Position numbers and translations under genes: made by a program. DNA of 64,000 nucleotides from Thermoleophilia bacterium (GTDB taxonomy: Bacteria; Actinomycetota; Thermoleophilia; Gaiellales; Gaiellaceae), in the NCBI GenBank assembly GCA_020845695.1, contig JADLFG010000031.1, positions 53,670 through 117,669 on the forward strand. Reading direction: 5' to 3'. Under the pieces are notes generated by a model. It did not search any database and was not told the origin of the DNA. It worked only from the letters and a program-made list of their open reading frames with translations. This document shows, in pieces, positions 60,137 to 64,000 of this stretch. How positions within the stretch are numbered: the stretch's first letter is position 1; every line of letters starts with the position of its first letter.

Positions 60137-61750
60137 ATGGGGTATGCCGCCCCGGCCATTGCCGGATGTCCGCCGACGCTCAAGCCCCGGGCGGATGCAG
60201 CCGACAGGATGGTCGTGGAGACGCTGATGGATGAGCCCGGCGCGGGCCACGTGCTGGTCGGCGGCCCTTCCGCGGAAGGTGGCGGGCTGCTCGCCGAGCA
60301 GCCCAGGGGCCCCGTCCAGGCGGAACGCCCCCAGCCGGAACGCAAGGTTGCCTGGGGCCGGTTTCGCCTCGCGGTCGACGCGGCTCTGATCGCCGCCGCG
60401 GTGATCGCGTCCGAGGTGGCCTGGCCGGCCGGCGGCGTGCCGCCCGCGGCGATGCCGTGGCCGGCGGCCTTGCCGGTGCTCACGTTCGTGTTCCTCTGGG
60501 CACGGGGCGCCTACCGCGTTCGGCGTACGCTCCACGTGCTCGACGAGGTCAGGCTTGCGGCCTCCGTCGCCGCCGTCGCGGGCATGACCGTGATCACGCT
60601 GCGTGTCGTCCTCACCAACGACGCGTACGTCGCAGCGCAGACGATCAGAGCTTGGGGGTTCATCGTTATCTACCTCGTGGCAGCGAGGGTGACGCTCGCA
60701 TGGGCCTACACGCGGGCTGCGCGACGCGGAGAGCTCGGTCATCCGGCGCTGATCATCGGGGCCGGTCATGTCGGGCACCTCACGGCGAAGCGCCTGCTCG
60801 AGCGCCCCGAGCTCGGTCTGCGCCCGATCGGGTTTCTCGACAAGGAGCCGCTCGCGGGGGACGGGATGGTCGATCTCCCCGTGCTCGGCGCGAGCTGGGA
60901 TTTCGACGACGTCGCTCGCCGCTTCAGGGTCGAGCACGTGATCGTGACGTTCTCGACCGCGCCGCATTCGGTGCTGTTGCGTCTGGTCAAGCGGTGTGAC
61001 GAGCTCGACATCCCCGTGTCGGTCGTGCCGCGGCTGTTCGAGAAGGTCACGGAGCGGGTCACGGTCGAGCACATCGGCGGCCTGCCGCTCGTCACGATCC
61101 ATCCGGCCGATCCGAAGGGCTGGCAGTTCGCCGTCAAGTACGCGACCGACCGCGCGGTGGCCGCGCTTGCGCTCCTCCTGACGAGCCCGCTGATCCTGGC
61201 CAGGTCCCTGGCCGTGCGGGTGTCCATGGGCGCGCCGGTGTTCTACCGCCAGCTCCGTGTCGGGCGTGACGGGCGGGTCTTCGAGATCGTCAAGTTCCGC
61301 TCGATGCGGCCCCAGCCGGCCGGCGAGACGCTGGACGCCGGCGTTCTCTTGGGGGCGGAGTCCGACCCGAGCCTGGTGGCGGACGAGCAGCGTCTCACGC
61401 GGGTGGGGGCCTTCCTGCGCAGGACGTCCCTGGACGAGCTGCCGCAGCTCGTGAACGTGTTGCGCGGCGACATGAGCATCGTCGGGCCCCGTCCCGAGCG
61501 ACCGGAGCTCGTCGACCTGTTCGAGCAGAGCATCTACCGCTACGAGGAGCGCCACCGCGTCAAGTCGGGCATCACAGGCTGGGCGCAGGTGCACGGCATC
61601 GGCCGCGGCGAGAATCGCTTCGGTGAGACGACGCTGGCCGAGCGCGTCGAGTGGGACAACTACTACATCGAGAACTGGTCGCTCTGGCTCGACATCAAGA
61701 TCCTCGTGCTCACCGTCGGCGCGGTGCTGCGCTTCCGGCAGCCGACCTGA
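60137..61750 (+). CDS. Polyprenyl-phosphate glycosylphosphotransferase (initiating enzyme)
   Basis: A protein of up to 537 residues, PHPT family. N-terminal membrane helices are followed by a CoA-binding-like Rossmann domain ([18 protein letters not shown]). The C-terminal Bac_transf domain has [49 protein letters not shown] and a final SGITGWAQV. It loads the first sugar phosphate onto undecaprenyl phosphate. ATG 60137 gives the longest form; ATG 60209 and ATG 60227 (with GGAG six bases upstream) are in-frame alternatives. Confidence 0.9.
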   Translation: MGYAAPAIAGCPPTLKPRADAADRMVVETLMDEPGAGHVLVGGPSAEGGGLLAEQPRGPVQAERPQPERKVAWGRFRLAVDAALIAAAVIASEVAWPAGGVPPAAMPWPAALPVLTFVFLWARGAYRVRRTLHVLDEVRLAASVAAVAGMTVITLRVVLTNDAYVAAQTIRAWGFIVIYLVAARVTLAWAYTRAARRGELGHPALIIGAGHVGHLTAKRLLERPELGLRPIGFLDKEPLAGDGMVDLPVLGASWDFDDVARRFRVEHVIVTFSTAPHSVLLRLVKRCDELDIPVSVVPRLFEKVTERVTVEHIGGLPLVTIHPADPKGWQFAVKYATDRAVAALALLLTSPLILARSLAVRVSMGAPVFYRQLRVGRDGRVFEIVKFRSMRPQPAGETLDAGVLLGAESDPSLVADEQRLTRVGAFLRRTSLDELPQLVNVLRGDMSIVGPRPERPELVDLFEQSIYRYEERHRVKSGITGWAQVHGIGRGENRFGETTLAERVEWDNYYIENWSLWLDIKILVLTVGAVLRFRQPT

Positions 61751-61759
61751 GCCTGGATC

Positions 61760-64000
61760 TCAGTGGCAGGGGCGGCTGCCCTCGTCCGTGAACGTCTTGC
61801 CGGCCTCGGGTAGGAACTGCCACTCGAAGCTGTCGGGGTGCAGGACGAGCTTCAGGACGCCGAACGCGTCGTCGTTTCTGGCCTGCGAGTTGCCCTTGAG
61901 GATGCCGTCGGCGAAGCTGTAGTGGCGGCTGCCGCCGGTGCCGACGACGAACTCGGTGAGACCGGCGGCGAGGTCGAGCGTGCCCGCGGGCGTCTGGGGC
62001 GCGAACCGCTCGTACACGTGATCGTTGCCGCCGAGGACGACATCCGCGCCGAGGTCGTACAGCGCTTGCCAGAGGGCCTGCACGGCCAGTGAGTCGCTGT
62101 GGGGGCCGGAGCTGAAGCGCGGCTCCTGGAAATAGGCGAGGGTGCACGCGGCCGGGTGGGCCGCCAGATCGGTGCGAAGCCAGAGCTCCTGGGCCGAGCC
62201 GGCGCCGCAGCCGCCGACCTCGGCGCAGTTCGAGTTGAGCACGACAACGTGCCAGCCGCCCAGGTCGTAGCTGTACCAGCCACGATCGGGATCGGTCGCT
62301 GGCGGCCCGAAAGGGGCGAGGACCGTGTCGAAGTAGTCGAAGTACCCCCGGGCGTCGCTCGTCAAGTACTCGTGGTCGCCGAGAGCCGGGCGGGTCCGTA
62401 CCTTCGCGTGCCCCCAGCTCGGGTCGTAGCAGTTCGCGAAGTCGCTCGCGCTGCCCTCCTCGTACGCGTTGTCGCCGAGCGCGGCGACGGTCGCGGCGGG
62501 GTAGGCGGCGAGGATCGCCCCGGTGGCCTCGTCTCCGTTCGAGTAGCAGTTGGCGATGTCCCCGGCCGCCAGCAGGACGGGGTCGTTGGCGTACGCTGGC
62601 GGTGCCTGAACGGTGAAGTCGACGGCCCCGCTCGTGCCGACGTTCCCTGCCAGATCACCCTGCTCGGCACGGGCAGAGTAGGAACCGGGCGGCAGCGGTG
62701 TCAGTGCGTCGGCGGCCCAGGCGCCGTAGGCGTCCTTCGTGGTCGAGACGGTCTGCAGCGGCGTCCCGGTCGCTCCCGAGCCGGCGTAGATGCTGACGGT
62801 AACCTCCCGCGAGTCGCCGGGGTCGGTGCCGCTCGCGCCCGAGAACGTGGGCGTGAGATCGGCGACGGTTGCCCCGGCGGCGGGAATCGCCAGGGTCACC
62901 ACCGGCGAGGACGGATCGCCCGCGGTGCCGACCGCGAAGTGCTCGGCAACCCGCGCGGCGGCGAGGGCGAACGGGTAGACGGCGACCTCGTCGACGTCGC
63001 CCTGGAGCAGGTTGCCACCGGTGGTCGCCCGGCCGAGCTGCACGGATTGGGGCGACGAGGCGAGGTTTCGCGAGTCCGCCCGCGACCCCTTGAGGCTACC
63101 GTTGACGTAGATCCTCAGGGTGGTGCCGTCGTACGTGCCGATCACGTGGTACCACGTGCCGGGTCCGATCGTGGTCTTCGACGACGCGCCGCGGCCGGCT
63201 CCGTTCACCCACCGCTGGAGCGTGAACCCGTAGGTCTCGTTGAGCTGGAGCAGGATCCCTTGGCGCTGACCGCCCTGCGTCCATTCGCCGGAGAGCAGCC
63301 GACGGTAGCTCGAGCTGACCGAGGACGGCCTGACCCACGCCTCGAGTGTGAATGGAGCGGTTCCCGCGACGCTGGCGACCGCGCCGAGGTCGGCGTAGTC
63401 GTTGACGCCGTCGAGGCGGGCGCCCGTGTCGGCCTCGCCTGCGAGCGCGCCGTTCACGCCGGCCTCGGCTCCGTTGACGAACGTTCCGTGATGCCCGCCC
63501 CCGCTCGCATCCTGCGCGAGTGTTTGTCCAGCGGGGTCGCCCAGCCGCCAGAAGCCGGCGGGAGCGTCGGCCAGCACGACGTCCGAGTACGGGCCCCCGG
63601 CGGGCGGGGGCGGGCTGACGATCGTCCAGAGCCGGCTCGCCGGCGAGGGGTCGACATTGCCTGCGCCATCCAATGCCCGGACGCTGAACGTGTGCGGCCC
63701 GAGCGTGAGGCTGGCGTAGACCTTCGGCGCGGTGCAGGCGGCGAACCCACCGCCGTCGAGCGAGCACTGGAACGTGGAGCCGGCCTCGTCGGCCGAGAAC
63801 GTAAACGTCGCGGAGGTCGCGAAGGCCACGTCCTGGGGGGCGGTGCCGATCGAGGTCTCCGGCGGGGTCGTGTCGCCCGGGTCGATTGTCCAGGTGCGGG
63901 TGGCGGGTGTGGGGTCGGGGTTGGTGGCGGTGTCGGTGGCGCGGACGGTGAAGGTGTGGGGGCCGGTGGTGAGGCCGGTGTAGTGGGCGGGGGAGGTGCA
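61760..64000 (-). CDS. Large secreted Ig-like/LamG/metallophosphatase protein (5' end missing)
   Basis: An open frame of at least 746 residues that continues past the window edge, so the N-terminus is missing. Order visible: at least two Ig-like repeats (HTFTVRATD...RTWTID, then HTFSVRALD...RLWTIV); a LamG-type domain (WRLGDPAGQTLAQDASG to VDEVAVYPFALAA); another Ig-like domain; and a C-terminal calcineurin-like phosphoesterase with GDIANC, ALGDNAYEEG, ALGDHEY, NSNC and GGNDHVYERF. Where related enzymes have a His-containing HxPRFSSG, it reads YFQEPRFSSG. It is probably a surface or secreted phosphatase; the substrate is unknown. Confidence 0.85.
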   Translation of the reverse strand, partial: CTSPAHYTGLTTGPHTFTVRATDTATNPDPTPATRTWTIDPGDTTPPETSIGTAPQDVAFATSATFTFSADEAGSTFQCSLDGGGFAACTAPKVYASLTLGPHTFSVRALDGAGNVDPSPASRLWTIVSPPPPAGGPYSDVVLADAPAGFWRLGDPAGQTLAQDASGGGHHGTFVNGAEAGVNGALAGEADTGARLDGVNDYADLGAVASVAGTAPFTLEAWVRPSSVSSSYRRLLSGEWTQGGQRQGILLQLNETYGFTLQRWVNGAGRGASSKTTIGPGTWYHVIGTYDGTTLRIYVNGSLKGSRADSRNLASSPQSVQLGRATTGGNLLQGDVDEVAVYPFALAAARVAEHFAVGTAGDPSSPVVTLAIPAAGATVADLTPTFSGASGTDPGDSREVTVSIYAGSGATGTPLQTVSTTKDAYGAWAADALTPLPPGSYSARAEQGDLAGNVGTSGAVDFTVQAPPAYANDPVLLAAGDIANCYSNGDEATGAILAAYPAATVAALGDNAYEEGSASDFANCYDPSWGHAKVRTRPALGDHEYLTSDARGYFDYFDTVLAPFGPPATDPDRGWYSYDLGGWHVVVLNSNCAEVGGCGAGSAQELWLRTDLAAHPAACTLAYFQEPRFSSGPHSDSLAVQALWQALYDLGADVVLGGNDHVYERFAPQTPAGTLDLAAGLTEFVVGTGGSRHYSFADGILKGNSQARNDDAFGVLKLVLHPDSFEWQFLPEAGKTFTDEGSRPCH

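Overview
The window is a dense, very GC-rich bacterial chromosome segment. Many genes start with GTG, and adjacent genes often overlap by an RTGA tetranucleotide. Gene content points to a deep-branching actinobacterium, most like Thermoleophilia (Gaiellales/Solirubrobacterales). The clues are the paired Get3/ArsA-like ATPases known from mycobacteria, a sortase with a small LPxTG substrate, CAP and L,D-transpeptidase envelope proteins, and many promoters in which a TANNNT hexamer lies 6-8 bases before an ATG/GTG, which implies leaderless transcripts. This assignment is inferred from gene content, not from a marker phylogeny.

Region 1 (1-12.6 kb) holds housekeeping genes. These are two Get3-like ATPases divergent from a small CxxC membrane protein, then a translationally coupled parA-ftsZ pair. 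They are followed by gamma-glutamyltransferase, a GNAT acetyltransferase, a small Cys/His protein, a Lon-substrate-domain protein, hisC, an MFS transporter, meaB and ilvA. Region 2 (12.7-17.2 kb) is one sugar-uptake operon: a GntR/HutC regulator, a two-domain ABC ATPase, a permease and a substrate-binding lipoprotein. Region 3 (17.2-25.9 kb) has leucyl aminopeptidase, a Fsr-like MFS transporter, an SCP2 protein, a cyclodeaminase-like protein, a three-gene acyl-CoA carboxylase/hydratase set resembling leucine catabolism (methylcrotonyl-CoA carboxylase), and a secreted RTX-like repeat protein.

Region 4 (26-36 kb) carries two biosynthetic operons on the minus strand. nadB-nadC-nadA is divergent from its probable regulator nrtR. 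The complete trpE-G-D-CF-B-A operon is preceded by a classical attenuator: a promoter, a 21-codon leader peptide with Trp-Trp-Ala-Trp, alternative hairpins and a U-tract terminator. Region 5 (36-41.5 kb) is a toxin-antitoxin-rich interval around the thiolase and 3-hydroxybutyryl-CoA dehydrogenase (hbd) genes. It contains VapBC, a decayed DUF433 gene, a DUF433/DUF5615 pair and a Phd/MazF-like pair. The last pair is bracketed by two roughly 120-bp copies of the hbd promoter and 5' end.

Region 6 (41.4-64 kb) starts with a cobalamin adenosyltransferase and then becomes an envelope and surface-glycan region. It has two CAP proteins, an L,D-transpeptidase lipoprotein, a sortase, a polysaccharide deacetylase, a Wzz/BY-kinase, an LPFTG mini-protein, two O-antigen-ligase-like proteins, a phosphotransferase, two tandem secreted beta-helix paralogues, GT4 and GT2 glycosyltransferases, a flippase and a polyprenyl-phosphate glycosylphosphotransferase. 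It ends in a large secreted LamG/metallophosphatase that runs off the right edge. Together these could initiate, polymerise, export and length-control an extracellular polysaccharide.

No rRNA, tRNA, CRISPR array, IS element or prophage was recognised. No stretch longer than about 300 bases lacks a gene; the largest empty gap (37197-37480) holds GC-rich repeats. Long open frames antisense to the listed genes were treated as high-GC artefacts.
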